The notes: generated by a model from the letters alone, not told the origin. A stretch of 64,000 bases of DNA from Phlebopus portentosus (GCA_037892935.1 JAYXKI010000004.1:620001-684000); one strand, 5' to 3'; counted from the first letter of the stretch, positions 1 through 13,800 are shown. Numbers and translations: made by a program.

Positions 1-71
1 CGTCCCTACAACATACACAACATACAAGGCATAAAGTAATATTAACGAAATGCAACTGGCATTTTGGGTAG

Positions 72-3000
72 ACGAAGAACATCCCGAAACCTGATATGGC
101 ACTCCCGTCCGAGGACTCGACCTGTGCGATTTGCGACGACGCGGAGGGTGAAAATGCGAATGCGATTGTTTTCTGTGATGGATGCAACCTCGCTGTCCAT
201 CAAGGTGCGTACGCGTATTTTCTTGGTTCACGCGTTGCGTGCTCATGTGTTGATATATAGACTGCTATGGTGTACCATATATACCGGAGGGTCAATGGCT
301 GTGTCGGAAATGCACAGTCTCGCCTGAAAATCCTGTGGTACGTTTCGTCATCATATCGGCCGGATACGTATATTAGACCCCCTCCTTTCAGTCCTGTATT
401 CTATGTCCAAACGAAGGAGGCGCGTTCAAGCAAACCGTCAGCGGGGACTGGGCGCACCTGTTATGCGCAATCTGGGTACCCGAGACGCGAGTTGCGAACG
501 ACGTGTTCATGGAGCCTATAACCGGCGTGGACAGGATAAGCAAGCAACGATGGAAGCTCGTACGTCTTTGTCGATCGTATGCGTGAACGCATTATGAAAA
601 CTGGTTTGGATATAGAAATGCTCGCTATGCGACGCGCGAGAAGGCGCTTGTATCCAGTGTAGCAAAAGCTCCTGCTTTCTTGCTTTTCATGCCACCTGCG
701 CCCGCAGGGAAAAGCTGCTGATGCCAATGAAGAGCGCGCATGGCCAAGAACCGGCAACCCTGGCTGCCTACTGCGAGAAGCACCTTCCGGTAAGCTCTCC
801 TCGCATTATTCTCAGTACAACATATATATCATCCCGGACAGAAAGAACAACTCGCAGCACACGAGGCGGCCGTCGCCGAGCTGGCGGGACAGTACGGACG
901 AGGCGAGTTCGGCATGTCCGACGGTGAGGGACAAGCGCCGACACCGCGCACGTCGAAAAAGGCACGCGCGTACGCAAAGACGTACAAGCTCGGCGCCCCG
1001 CTCGTCCCAGCGATCATCGTAGAGCGCATCATGCAGTACATCTCGCGGATACGGATAAGCAAGAAGGAGCAGTTCGTGCACATGATGTGTCGGTATTGGA
1101 GCTTGAAGCGCGAGGCGAGGCGCGGTGCGCCGTTGTTGAAACGACTGCATCTGGAGCCTTGGTCTGCCAGTGCGGTTGGGAAGATCCAGAATGAGGAGGA
1201 GATGGTGATCAAGCTTGGAGTTCGTATATATTTGCTTCAAAGCTTTCGAATACTCGATGCCTAATGTGTCTGATCTACGTTTAGTACCTGAAGCGTCTCC
1301 GAAAGGACCTCGAGGCTGTGCGCATGCTCGCTGAATTGGTCCGAAAGCGAGAAACGCAGAAACTGAAGCAAGCACAAATTCAGTACGACGTGTTCTCTTC
1401 TATCTTCTATCCGCATATTCCTGTGATGCGGCACGTGTTTGAGAGGATTACTGCGTAAGTTGACACATAACTAATAATACTTCTGTGCAAAGATTCATTG
1501 GCTTTATCAGGTTGGACCGACATGGTTACTTTAAGAATCCCGTTTCGAAGGCGGAAGTGCCCGATTATTTCGATGTCATCAAGAAGCCGATGTGCTGGAA
1601 TACAATAGAAGCAAAACTCGATGCGAATGAGTATTGGAACGTCAAGGATTTCCAGGTTCGTGCTTCCTTGAATAAACCAAAAAGGTCCTGTCTAAGCCTT
1701 TGCCCTTGCGTGCAGGATGATATTGAACTGGTCGTTAACAACGCAATGCAATACAATAAATCGGATTCACCGTTTTACAGAACGGCGTCAAGGATAAAGA
1801 ATCAGGTCACTGCACTTCTCGACGAGCTCAAGCAGCTTGCACGGGACATTCCTTCCGATTCGCCTGAAGCAGGACGCGTAGGGGACCTCGAGCCGCCATT
1901 AGAATTGCTTGATTTACTCTTGTCAAAAGAGGCCGTTGATAGTCCTGAATTACCGCTTGTGCTGGACAAAGAGCCTCTCGCCTCGCTTTTCGCATTTGAG
2001 CTTGGCAAGGTCAAGCCCCCGCCTCCTCAGCCCCCGCCTCTACCTCCCAAGCCGAAGAGAGACAGAAAAGCGGAAGCAGAGCGGCGCAGGCAACGGTTCT
2101 TAGACTCTGCGCCAGGGTTCAGAGCTCCTATTGCCCCGCGCACGCGCAGAGAACATGCGCATGCCGAGGCGTTTGAAGCGGAGGCGCGCGGCACGTCTTC
2201 TGGTGCAGAGACGGAAACAAGTCCCATCGGTGGAGAAGGTGACGAAGAGAGTGCGTCTACGAGGAGCAAGCGCGGGAAACGCGAGAAGATCGTGCTGCCT
2301 GGACGGTCGGACGTTCCGCCCGTGGTGGATGATGTGGATATGCAAAAGTCGTTCAACATGTTTGACCGTGGATGGATACTTCCTCCTAGTACCCGCCGTG
2401 GAGGACGTGCGCCGGTCGAGAAGCAGGATTTGCCGCCGCCTCGGAAGAGACAAAGGACTGGTGCGTGTGCTGATCTGTACGATCTTTATCTTGATCCTGA
2501 GTGTCTGTCTGTAGAGAGACGACGGTCAACTCTGTCAGTTAGCACGCCTGTTGAAGAGAACCTCACCTTACAGGATAGCTCCCCTCATGCGGAAGAGGGG
2601 TCCAGTGAAATCCAACACAAGAGAGAGAAGAGTGAGACAGTGGACCTATCTGATCCAAGGCTCGTGAATCCGCCTCACGAAGGTTCACCTCACGTATCAG
2701 AAGATGACAGCATTCAGTCGATCGGTAGCTTCGCCAGCCCCCCTCCCGACTCAGAACCTGTGCCAGATTCCGAGCCTGAAGGCACCGCAAAAGAAGATGG
2801 AGAAGAAGAGGCTGAAGAAGCAGAAGCAGCGGCAACGAAACCTGACGAAGAGACAGCACCAGAGCCTGAAGAACCGTCCCCTAGAACGATGAGGACACGA
2901 AAGCGCAGGTCGCCCCGCCCGACACCGATAATTATCGAAGAGCTTGATACCCCCGCCATTCGCCGCGCTAAGCACTATGCTAGGAAACAGAGGAAAGCGG

Positions 3001-4120
3001 AGGAGCGAGAACGGGCTGAACGGGAACGTCAGGCCCAGAATGCAACCGCTTCTGCTCCCGCTAAGGAGCCTGGGCAAGTCGAAGGATCGGCATCCGCGGT
3101 AGACCAGCCCGGAAAAATCGACAAGAAAGCCGTGCGGTCTCCCGTTTCCTCTCCGTTGACCGATCCGCATGCCGCTGAAGCAGCAGAAGCGGATGAGGCG
3201 TTCTCAGACTTGACGTCGCTCAGTGAGACGGCCGAGGGAGATGCAGAGGCGGAGGCGGAACACTCGGGAACGGGGACGGGGACGCGTCAGCGGGAGACCC
3301 CTGATGGACGGCGCATAGTGAGAGCTGAGGATGCGCGTAAGGCGGCTCGGTCCGCGGGGCTTGGTGCGGCGACGGTGTTGCTCAAGGAGGGAGAAGTGCT
3401 TGAAGGCGGGACGCTTGGTGAGTTAGTTTCCCCACCCTATCTCCGTCTTTTTTTTTCTAAATTATTTTCCGCCGTTGCCTTGTGGATGCAGTGTGGGCGA
3501 AAGCCGGTATGTTGTTATTGCCTGACGTCTTTTCTCTTTCCACTGATGAGTCCATTGGATTATTGAATGTCCCCAGAGACGTACCCATGGTGGCCATCCG
3601 TTGTGTTTGAAGAGGACGACCCAGAAGTACCTCCAAATGTACTGAATGACAAGCCAGCTACGCGAGCAGGAGTTGGGCCTCTCATTCTTGTTCGGTTCTG
3701 GGATACTCGACAGTCATGGTGAGGCATGCCATTTCCCGTAACGTTACTGTTGAACTAAGCAATTCGCGGCCGCAGGCAATGGCTACCCATGGAGAAGATA
3801 CGTCTACTTGCCTCGGACAAGGGTGTGTTCTCAATTTTCGATGATATCTCCTGAAGTGTCCGTTACTGAGTTTTCACTACATAGGGTTGGACGACTTGAT
3901 GCTGAACGGCAACTCAAAGACACAGCGATTCAAATCAGCAAAGGTTAAGGAACAATGTCGGGAAGCCTGGCGGTGGGTGGCTGACATTGATCCTATTCCC
4001 GTACTTGATGCTAATCATTCTTATGCTCTTTATGATAGACAAGCGATAGCAGAGATGGAGACGAACAATACTGGGAATGATGATGATGGTCGGCAAGCTT
4101 CTCCTGATGCTGGTTGTTGA
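72..4120 (+). CDS. NTO1: NTO1/BRPF-type PHD-bromodomain-PWWP protein, 5' partial
   Basis: This is a histone reader and scaffold of the NuA3-type histone acetyltransferase complex (family knowledge), nuclear. Visible domains in order: a PHD finger (72-337, starting CAICDD), an extended PHD (392-789, [12 protein letters not shown], then CSLC and CARRE), a linker of the enhancer-of-polycomb-like type (842-1454), a bromodomain (1511 to about 1850, [11 protein letters not shown] and NNAMQYNK), a long acidic and proline-rich region, and a C-terminal PWWP domain ([11 protein letters not shown]). I read exons 72-204, 261-337, 392-559, 616-789, 842-1219, 1285-1454, 1511-1655, 1716-3417, 3492-3506, 3577-3718, 3776-3822 and 3885-4120; phases agree throughout. 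The first 71 bases end an intron, so the start codon lies upstream of the window. One exon is only 15 nt. The family call is firm; the splice points are inferred. Confidence 0.9.
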
Positions 4121-4600
4121 GAACGAGAGTGAGACGTGAACCTTTTTTCTCTGTGTTGTTTATTAGTCTGTACTATTTTTCATTCGATCCACCCTGTCGG
4201 AATTCGATCATTTTATGAAACATGGACGCTATGATACGATGCAATCAAAACGACTGGACTCAGGTAAAGCATAAGCTGAGAACTAGAATCTAACCTTAGA
4301 GCTTACGCTAAATGAGTGCAAACCCGAGCCAAGGATCGTAACTGGCCCTTTTGTGTGCCACTCAATCGTGCAACGTCATTTTCCGGGGTCGGTTTGTCAT
4401 TGTTTGTCATTGTTTACCGGGATAATGTTAGATAACGCCACGTGGCTCTGCTTACACGGGCCGGCCCTAATGCGGCCCAAGTGAAAATCTGTCTTCTACG
4501 ACACAACTGCTTCTCTCCTCGACCATCCATCATCCCCTCTCCATCCTGGTATATATTCGTAATTGTCTCTCTTTATTCTCCCTAATCTCCACTCAAAAAC
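4121..4600. other. Intergenic: NTO1 3' side and promoter of the next gene
   Basis: No reading frame of note. It contains a direct repeat of TGTTTGTCAT near 4392-4411 and the TATA-like site listed separately. Confidence 0.5.
4550..4557 (+). promoter_or_regulatory. TATA-like element
   Basis: TATATATT lies about 50 nt upstream of the ATG at 4601, in a pyrimidine-rich leader. The spacing is short but plausible for a fungal promoter with a short 5' UTR. Confidence 0.35.
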
Positions 4601-5512
4601 ATGGGCCGCCCGTTGTTCTCGACTCTTGTCGCTCGTGCAGCTCCTGTTGTTCGCGTCGCTGAGCCTGAGGAAGAGACGAAGCTGCCGACGTACGAGCGAT
4701 GGAGCTACGTCAACGCATTCGACCCTGACTCGGACGAGTTTTTCGATGGCGATAATGTCGTGTACGAGGCGTTCCTCTCGGCGGATGACATGGCTGAGCA
4801 AGAAAGGGAACAGGTTAGGGAAGGTGAAGGTCAGGAAGAGGGTGTACCAGACGTCGTGCGCGTCCCAGTCTCGTCGCAGGCTACAGTCCGCAGGCGTGTG
4901 ATTGAGCGCCTTACCAGTGTGGAAGCACCAGGTGAAGACGAACGCCCAGAGCTTGTCTCTCCGACCGTGGATGGATCGAGCTCCAGCGGGAGCGATACTG
5001 CGAGCAGCGGACGTGCATCGCCTACTGAGACGGACGAACTGCTGGACGCGTCAAGGGCAGCGCAGCGCAATGGAATGACCTTGCCCTGGCACCCATCCGA
5101 CTTTGACGATTTCTCGTCAGACTTCGATGGTGTTCCCGCCTCGTCCCATTCGCGATCCCTTCCTACCACTCCGACGCGTGCCAGCTGGCTCGCTGAGTCG
5201 CCTGTCGTCTTTGCTCGTCCAGAGGAGCTCACCCTTCCAATGCCTATTCCACCATCTTCGACCGCACCAGTCGACATTCCTACGCCCGCGTCTCCCATGC
5301 CCCAGCCTGCACAGGCGATCCCTCCTTCCCCGATGACTCCTCCAGGCAGTACTACGCCGCGATTCTTGTCTTGGGGTAACACGAGAGGCACCCGTCCTCA
5401 CGCAATCGACATGAGTCCATCCCCGACGCCTGCTGGTCCGTTCGGTTCTGTGCGCGCATCGCGTATGGCTCTCTCTTACATCTCACCGCCGGCGCTGCGC
5501 GTTCAGCAGTGA
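4601..5512 (+). CDS. Hypothetical acidic/proline-rich protein, 303 aa
   Basis: Single-exon frame starting at an ATG after a TATA-like site. I do not recognise the family. The N-terminal third (residues 1-70) is ordered-looking, with aromatic and acidic residues (YERWSYVNAFDPDSDEFFDG). The rest is low complexity and rich in Ser, Pro and Thr, with many Pro-Ser/Thr pairs, so probably disordered. There is no signal peptide and no membrane segment. Codon use resembles the neighbouring host genes and the frame is fully open, which supports a real gene. The same-strand neighbours are unrelated. Confidence 0.65.
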   Translation: MGRPLFSTLVARAAPVVRVAEPEEETKLPTYERWSYVNAFDPDSDEFFDGDNVVYEAFLSADDMAEQEREQVREGEGQEEGVPDVVRVPVSSQATVRRRVIERLTSVEAPGEDERPELVSPTVDGSSSSGSDTASSGRASPTETDELLDASRAAQRNGMTLPWHPSDFDDFSSDFDGVPASSHSRSLPTTPTRASWLAESPVVFARPEELTLPMPIPPSSTAPVDIPTPASPMPQPAQAIPPSPMTPPGSTTPRFLSWGNTRGTRPHAIDMSPSPTPAGPFGSVRASRMALSYISPPALRVQQ

Positions 5513-5950
5513 AGATAAGAGGTGAGAAAAAAAAATGAGAGCGCGATGTGAAAAAAAAAGTATCACTGGGCGGGAGATGGTTTTCTCCCCAGTGCGTACC
5601 CCTTCCCCTAATTTTTTTTTCTTTCCGTAGATGGCTGGTTATTTATCTTTTTCTTTTTCTTTCTGTGGAGTTGGGGCTGAAGAAAACTGCGTTACTTTAT
5701 ATACCATCCTATACAATCTTTGGATTTTTATTCGTGCTTACTATGCTGTGTATCAACTTACTTACTGAGCTAGTCTATGCGCTATCATTCTTGACCCATT
5801 CTGAAGATCGTTTACCTTCCTGCTCTAATTTCTGTGCGCTGTCCTGTCTGGGATGTACTGGCTGGGCTAAGTCGGTTGTAGAAAATAAAATAAATTGTAA
5901 ATTTGACTTGTTACTACTATGTTTGATTAGTAAGCGATTTGCTTACCAAA
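5513..5950. other. Intergenic, T-rich
   Basis: A-rich then T-rich sequence with short homopolymers follows the stop at 5512; probably 3' UTR plus the promoter of the ubiquitin protease gene. No supported gene. Confidence 0.5.
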
Positions 5951-8900
5951 ATGAGCCACAGTACCGCAGCCGCTATTACCGACGTCTCGTACCACGTTCT
6001 CCCAAGCATCTCCGTTGACTCTCCCTCCGTCGTCGTCATCAGCATCGACGCTGAGCTCGTCGCTCTAGTCGACAGTGAAGACAACAGTGTCAGCGACGTA
6101 CGGATGCCGTCAGTCTCCGTTCTCCCATCCTCGCCAGCACACAGAAGCTTTGGTGCTGGTTCTGGTTCTCCTATACTCTCTGAATCCGACAACATTAGTC
6201 ACAGTCATGTTTCTCGAGGCATGCCATCCCAGAACGGCATTGTCGGTGGTAGTGGTGGAGATGATGGTAGCTCAGGCTCAGGGCCTGAGTCGACCGTTGC
6301 GGAAATTAAGGACAAAGTGCGCAGTCTCGTAAACGGGTTCCGTGGAGCCTCTGCCATCTCGCTTTTGCGCTCAGCTCGGGATCAGGCTATCACAGGCGCA
6401 TCATTGGAGGCGGAGGGTGCCTTGAGAGGGGCGTATAGAGCGTTACTCTTGTGTGCGCAGCTGTCCCAGGCTGTCCTGGGCCATGCAGAATTCAAAGCGG
6501 AGAGTCAGGGCAAGAAGGGGGTTGTTTGGAATGAGTGGGAAGATTTTCAACGGGTGAGTTGACTTGAACGTATCTCTGAAGGCAATACCTGATGAGCTAT
6601 TCCAGCGCTATGGAATGGAGGCACTAGCGAAGGCGAAGAGCTTAGAGATGAAGTTGTTAGAGATGGAGAAGGAGAAGAGGTGTGTTTTGCTCGTGCCTCT
6701 TAGATTCTTCATGTCAACACACATGCTCATTATTCCTTAGGACTGAGAATGATCGAAAGCCTGGATTAGGAAGCTCGATAGCAGATCGTATTAAATCCTT
6801 ACAGGATACAGGTCTCAAGGTGCAGTCTACCAAACGGATTTCCCGCGATTTTACATCCGCGACCCCTGTGAATGGATTCGTTTCTTCTCCGCCGGCTACG
6901 GCTCCAAGCGTAATCTCCCGAGCAGCTTCCTCTCATAGCCCAAACGGTGCCGCGAGTAGCTCGCATGCGTCGTCGTCCATAGCAACCCATGCTACAGGCT
7001 CATCTGTTCATTCCGTAGTTTCGTCCGCATCGATCGGTCCGCCCTCGCCATTAACACCGTCCAACGACTCCACCCGTCTCGCGCATTACTCTATATCTGA
7101 GTTTACTCAAGCGTTTCCTTCAATTGATGAGCTCGATGAAGGAACGACGACAGCGCTTCCACAATTACCGTCTGTGCCGACGAACAAACCAGGGACACCA
7201 GCCGGCCTCCCTCCCGTCTCTCCATCCGTAATCCAACGTTTCCCTTCGATACCTCTCGATCTCGATCCGGGCCCTCGACCTGCTAGCACGCCGATTGCGC
7301 CTACTGCTAACAACCTTCCCAGTCGACCGCCGTCTCCTTTGCGTGGTGGTAGTTCGCACCGCAGCCCTCTATCTCCAGCGGTTCCTCCCAAACCGCTTAA
7401 CCTTACGCTGACAGGCAGCTCTGGATCTGCGCGTAACTCGCCCTCACGGACATCACCCGTACATACTGGTGATTCAGCACATCGTCTCAACAAAGTCATT
7501 GAGCTGCCCAAAACAAACTCCATTGCCCCGAAGGTGCTTCATGAATTCTTGGGTCGTGGGAATGAGGTCAAGGTCCTCCTACTTGACGTACGCACGCGTG
7601 AGGAGTTTTCGAACGGGCACATTAAGAGTAGTGAGGTGGTATGTTTAGAGCCGCATATCCTTTCGCGAGAAGGGTAAGTCGTCATATTCAATTTATATTA
7701 AACACCGTTACATTATTTCTTACATTCCTCTCAGGCTCACGAGCGAGAAGCTCGAGGATGCACTAGTCATCGCACCGCAGCATGAGTCTGCACTCTTCAG
7801 AAATAGGGACAAATTTGACCTTGTGGTGATGTACGACTGGGACTCTGAAAGTTTTGGCCCGTCGATCACACCATTGTCCAGTACCATGCGCATAATATAC
7901 GAGACGGTAGGGTACAAGCGCGCTTTGAAGAGACCCCCGGTGCTGCTTGTAGGTGGCTTTAACGCTTGGGTGTCAGTGTATCCGAATGAGATCGTACGCG
8001 ATGGTGGTACGTCGGTCCCTCAGACGGATCTGGATTTGGACCGCTTGAAGCTGGGTTCTCCGACACTTGTGAACGGGAACGGGAACGGCTCGGCATTTAC
8101 CTCGACGTATATGTTCAAGGATCACGAGTCACCCTCACAGGACGTACATCCTTCGACATCTCATTCGCGCTCTCCATTTGCTATGGATCAGATCCCGGAG
8201 GATACTAGGTACGTTTTGAGTGTCACCTTCCTGATCGATGTCGATGTCGGTTTCCATCACCATCAATGGCTGTGCTGACATCTTTTTTCTCTTTAGCTCG
8301 GCTACGACGGAAGTAAATGGCGTATCATTGCCTGACACGAGCCGGCGGCTTGCCCGGAAGCCCGCTATAATAAGACCGCCCTCTTCGTCTTCTATCTCGT
8401 TCAACATAAGAGGGTTATACGATAATGTTTGTTTTTCATTTCGTTCTTTGTTTAGTGTTATTTGTTTCTTACGCAAATTTTGTCTCGCAGTCCCCACCGT
8501 ACATAAACGGGTCACATACAGGTAGCTCATCGTCCATCTCTTATCCGTCGTACCCGCGACCGTCCACATCGTCGAACTTCGGTGCGGGTCAGGGAAGCAT
8601 TGTCTCACCACCTCCAACCGCATCTATCAACCCGTCCCTTTCACGAAGACGAAGTGACTACATTGATCAATCCGAGCAGGCCGTGTCCTCCTTCGCAAGC
8701 CGATCATCCATCGACTACCCTGATCTTTCCGCGCAGCACGTTGTTCGCCCACCTCCAGCAGTCGCAACACCTCCATCTGAGCGACAAGATCAACGACGTG
8801 TACCTACGCATGCACTACGTCAGTCATTAGCGTTGCCGGATGGTACTGGTTTGGGAACGAGACCACCGATCAAGCCGACTATCGACTCGGATTATCCCGT

Positions 8901-10244
8901 GTTGTACTGGCCGGATACGCAGCTATCGACAGCTGGCTTGAAAAACCTGGGCAATACGTGCTACATGAACTCAACGATTCAATGTTTGAGTGCGACGGTG
9001 CCGTTTGCCAGGTTTTTTATTGGTATGTTTTCACTTCACATTTAACTTGATTGCGCATTATGTTGACGAATTCAATACTTTTCAGATGGTCGGTGGAAAA
9101 ATGCTGTCAACTACTTGAATCACATGGGCACAAAGGGGCGATTGACTCAGGCGTTTGCTTCAATCCTGCACGATCTCTGGTATCAGGAGTCTCCGACGAT
9201 AACTCCTTACTCGTTCCGGGTGAGGTTCCTGTAATTGTTCCGCTGTTCGATTTTTTCTGATCGTAATTGAACAGAAATCAATATGCGCATATGGTCAACA
9301 GTTTGCCGGTTCCGAGCAACATGACTCGCAAGAATTCCTCAATTTCCTTCTTGACGGGTTACACGAGGACCTTAACCGGATCCTCAACAAGGAACCCATC
9401 GTGCGTACATCAGAGCGGGAAGCCGAGCTCGAAACGCTTCCTCAGCAAATCGCAAGCCAACAAGAATGGAATCTGTACCGAATGCGGGATGATAGCATCG
9501 TGGTGGACTTTTTCCAAGGCCAGTTCCGCAATCGGATGGAATGTATGACGTGCCGCAAGACATCGACGACGTATAATTCGTTTATGTATTTAACCTTGCC
9601 GATTCCGAGCGCGAAGAATAAGATGTCGTTGCAGCAGTGTCTTGATGCGTTCGTGCAGGAGGAGGTCATGGAGAAGGAGGATGCTTGGTTCGTGCCCGTT
9701 AAGTTGACTGTATCTTGGCGCACCTAACCCATAATCTGTAGGCAATGTCCGAACTGCAAGACCCTCCGAAAGGCAACAAAGAAGCTCTCCATCTCCCGTC
9801 TCCCACCCGTCTTGCTCATCCACCTCAAGCGGTTCACCACCAAGGGGCATTTCACCGACAAACTGGAAACGTTCGTCGACTTCCCACTCAAGGGGCTCGA
9901 TCTTACAAACTACATGCCCGCTCCCTTACCTCCAGGCGTCGATCGCAAATCCACCACACCCATCTCGCTAGACGATCCGCGCTCGCAGATCCCGCCATAT
10001 AGATACGATTTGTACGCTGTGACGAATCATTTTGGGACGCTGAGCAGCGGGCATTATACTGCCTTTATCAATTCGAGAGGGAACTGGTTGTATTGTGATG
10101 ATAGCCGGATATCGAATGCTGATTCGCGAGAGGTTGTGGTAAGCAATTATTATTATATTCGTCTGCCATGTCTGCATTTTTCGCTGACCGTTCCAACAGG
10201 GAAAGCCGGCTTATGTCCTCTATTACAAACGCATCAAAGCATAG
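5951..10244 (+). CDS. Rhodanese + USP ubiquitin carboxyl-terminal hydrolase (Doa4/USP8-like), 1244 aa
   Basis: A cysteine peptidase (family C19) that removes ubiquitin from proteins; Doa4-type members act at endosomes and the proteasome (family knowledge). Ten exons: 5951-6553, 6606-6679, 6741-7673, 7735-8208, 8297-8426, 8491-9022, 9086-9219, 9275-9687, 9742-10138 and 10200-10244. They sum to 3735 nt, exactly 1245 codons. The N-terminal part contains a helical region (about 6290-6680) of the kind that precedes rhodanese in USP8 relatives, then Ser/Pro-rich sequence. A rhodanese domain (about 7490-8000) has LLLDVRTREEF but no Cys in the active loop (MYDWDSES), as in this subfamily. The USP domain begins with the Cys box GLKNLGNTCYMNS (about 8938) and ends with the His box GTLSSGHYTAF (about 10033). 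A CxxC pair at about 9545-9555 and another at 9747-9758 form the zinc knuckle. Confidence 0.92.
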
Positions 10245-10845
10245 TCCTTACGTGTCTTGGTTACCTTCATTTCGAACTTTCCCATGGAATTTTTATTATT
10301 CACTTTTCCCTTCTTGCTTTCAACTCAATCAGACTGATACATACACATACAATCACTTTAACTCTTTTGCACTTTTCTTTTGCACTTTCTTCCTTCGCTT
10401 TGCGCTCTGCGTTTTTCTTTTGTTGCACACTGTTCAGCTGAATTTATTCTCGCGATAAACAAACGCATACATATATCTGTATTCTCATTATCATTACCTT
10501 GCACGGAACTTCTCTTTCAGATCCACTTTCATTGGTGTTCTGTAATTGCCAACAAGCAAAGTTGTAATAAATAACTTCTTTTCGGGATGCTGTCTGTCTA
10601 TCTACTCCCACAACTTTGGTGACAGCCTGGCGAAAAGATGGCGAATGCAGATAAGGATATACGAAAGAAATTGTACAAGTGAATCACCGCTCGAAAAAAA
10701 ACGTACGTAGTACGTAGTACACAATGCGAGATCAACCGTCTTTGGAAAGCGAGATGGATACATATAAATATAGTGATATTGGTGGTCATCCGTTGCGAAT
10801 TCCGACCGATACCGACTAAAAAAATACATAATTCCTGATTAAATA
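10245..10845. other. Intergenic between convergent genes
   Basis: The 3' flanks of the plus-strand protease gene and the minus-strand SNT2-like gene. T-rich on the left, with a short ACGTACGTAGTACGTAGTAC repeat near 10702-10721. No gene seen. Confidence 0.5.
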
Positions 10846-13800
10846 CTATGCATCCTGCATTATAATCTCCGGCGTTTCGAACTTCGGCTGCGGCTGCATT
10901 TCTTTGGCCTTCGCAGAGAAGAAACACCGATGGCACAACCACTGTGCCGGATCTGCAGGCGATGGGTGGAAAAACGGCGAGCACTCCGTCTTGCACGCCA
11001 TGCAGACAGGGTTCTCATTCGTTGCAGGCTCTTCGGAAACGAAAGACGAACCATCGTGATGCGGGACCTGCAGGAGCTGGTCGAGTCGGTGTGCTTTGCG
11101 GAGCAGACTGTGTATCTGTTGGGTCGGCGCTTGTTTGTACGTTCGCGCGTATACCTGGAGGGCGGTCTGACGAATAAAATAAACGTTATGAGTTAGACTG
11201 GACTCTGAATGGGTGATACTGATACTACTACGTACCTCTCCGACATCATTAGTATCGCAAATATCATAGGTGTCCCTCCGGTAACTGCTATGGTCTTTGC
11301 AGCAGATAACAGCATTCATTGCGCCTGTTTCGCGCTTGAATGTCACCATGCTCGTCACGTCCCGACGAGAGCTCTTGACCTATATATGTACAGATCAGAA
11401 AGTCAATACTTTGAGCATGACAAGCACAGATACATACCGGCTGTATCTCGAAGCCGAACTTATGCCCGTACTTCCATGCACAAGAAACATGATACTCTTT
11501 CGGACAATTGCCGCAACGCACCACGGCACCTCCCGGTATATTACACAGGCAGCATTTCTACGATCTCATCAGTCACAAGTTAAACTGTCTGTTATCTACA
11601 ACTCACAGTCGTCCACCGATGTTTCGGGATCGTGCTAACCCCTTCGACGATCCTCAATCTCGGAGCATCCGAGAACTGCACTTCGGGAATAAACACCGCG
11701 CATAGCGCATGCACCCATCCCTGTCCTTCGGTCGGCTTGCACGCTCGCAGGTACGTCTCAGAAGGTGCTGTTCCCGTGCCCTTCAAACCATTGACATTCC
11801 CATTCACCGCTCCATCCACACTAGCGTTCTTCTGCGGGCGCGGACAGAGCAAACAATCTGTATTGACCGAGTACTCCTGAGTCTTCTCGTTATCACATAG
11901 CTCGCATAGCCACGAATCGACTAAGTCTGGTTGATCGAGTACCGCTCCGCACGCGCCTGCGTGTAGCGTAACACCGCATTCATTGCACTTGAGGACTTTG
12001 CCATGTGGTCCGGTGCGGAAACACGAAACACAGCGATATTGGACGCTGGCCGGTGGGACTATCGGAGGCGGAGTAGTCTTGGTGCCTACAGATCCAGTAA
12101 CCTGTACACACTCAAACTTAGAATAATAGATCTTAGACCAGCATGTACGCATACCTTCACTCGCTTGGCCGTAGGCGCAGTTAGTGGCGTGCCCTCCCTC
12201 TTCTCCGCACCACGCGTCTTCGCTCCAGTAGGTCCCGCGACGCTCACCGACGCACTAGCACTCGTCCCAGTACTCATTGCGGTATCCTCCCTCGTTGTCG
12301 GTCGCGCATTCAAATCCGCATATTTCCTCCAGTTAACACCACAATTATCGCACAAAATCGATGTCGCGAGGCCCTTGGGCGCCTTCCACCACACTCGCGA
12401 TTCCCGCGTCCGACATGCAGCACAGTAGTTCGAATTGCGCGGTCCGGTCTGTGAACTCTGTGGCAAATCGACAATAGATTGATCATCATCGGAGACGTTT
12501 GAGCGTGTAGCGGGAGAAGCAGCTCCCGAACGGGGGATTTTCGCCTTATTGTATGCATTGGGCTCGCGAAGCCGCGCATTTTCTTCCCGAAGTCGGGCAC
12601 TAAAGCGAAAAATGATCATTTAATGAATATGACTTGCCAGAAAAGATCCTACTAACTTCTTCCATTTGCCATAGAAGCGCACAACTTCCGGCATGGAACG
12701 CGTGCCAACTTCCTCCCTAACGGCACGGAGTTCTGCGCCGAATTGTGCAATCCCGTCTTCGAAAGCGGCAACCTCCTCATCATTCCACTCTCTATCAGTA
12801 TAGCGGGTCTCCTGTTTCTTCCACTGCAATAAACGAATGAGTAAGCATAAGGCAGGATAACATGTCGCGTTATTACCTTCTCGAGGCGCAAGGGCATTTT
12901 CATCGAGACAGACTCAAGACTTCTACCATTGGAATATGCTTGAGTCGCTCGGCGAACAATTTCCGTCAGCCAGTCCACAGAATGGATCTGGTCCTTCCGT
13001 ACAGTCTGTCTCTGCATAGCTCTCTCCACTACGAAACCGTCGGAATATGTTAAGAATCGGAATAGTCAGCTGAAACTCACATGTCTCAACTATTAGACAG
13101 AAACGTGATTAGAATCATGAACTGAATAGAGCCTTGAATTGCAAGGCTCACCTTCTTTGAAGAGAATTCGTTAACAAGACTCATCACCTCAATTGTCGAA
13201 TCACCACCGCGTTCTTCAATTTCTCCAGTCCCTGAGATATTGCAAACTTTTTTGAGTTATCGAAGCATTTCAACGGTGAAGGTATCACACACCAGAACCA
13301 GTTGTGCCTAAAGCAGTCGTCACAGAAGAGCCCGTAAGAGGCGGCGCGGGATCGCCTGGTTTCAACGGGACATTGGCCTGGAACTTCGGACCTACGCGCG
13401 TCGCTGCGCGAGGGAAGATTAGATCATCCGGATCCACAGTATCCTCCGCAACGGTATACAGCCTTCACATCAATTCAGTTTTCTCCCGTGCAAGCTACAT
13501 AACATGAAATTTTACCCGAAATATCTAAAGGGCCACAACTTATAGTGCTTCACCTGCAGCTCTTCCTCATTATTGGCATTGACTAAGCCGGCACGTTCTT
13601 TACGCGGACGCCCGCGAGGTTTTATCCTCGCAAGGTTCCCATTCGCGCCATTTGTATTTGAGCCGGTACCGTTCTTAGGGGTCCCTTCCCGGAGCCCTTG
13701 CTGCCCGCCAGGCGCCTCGCGCGAATCCACTTTGTCTTCGTGACGTCTTGAACACGGTGCGCACGTCCAGCCATAGCCGCGCGAGGGCTTCGCGACAAGC

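Noticed and set aside
812..1375. 187-codon minus-strand frame
   Set aside because: It lies opposite the NTO1-like exons, whose PHD and EPL-like sequence is clear; the antisense frame has no protein character.
4831..5391. Minus-strand 186-codon frame
   Set aside because: Shadow of the plus-strand hypothetical gene; low-complexity Ser/Gly reading of a Pro/Ser-rich sense strand.
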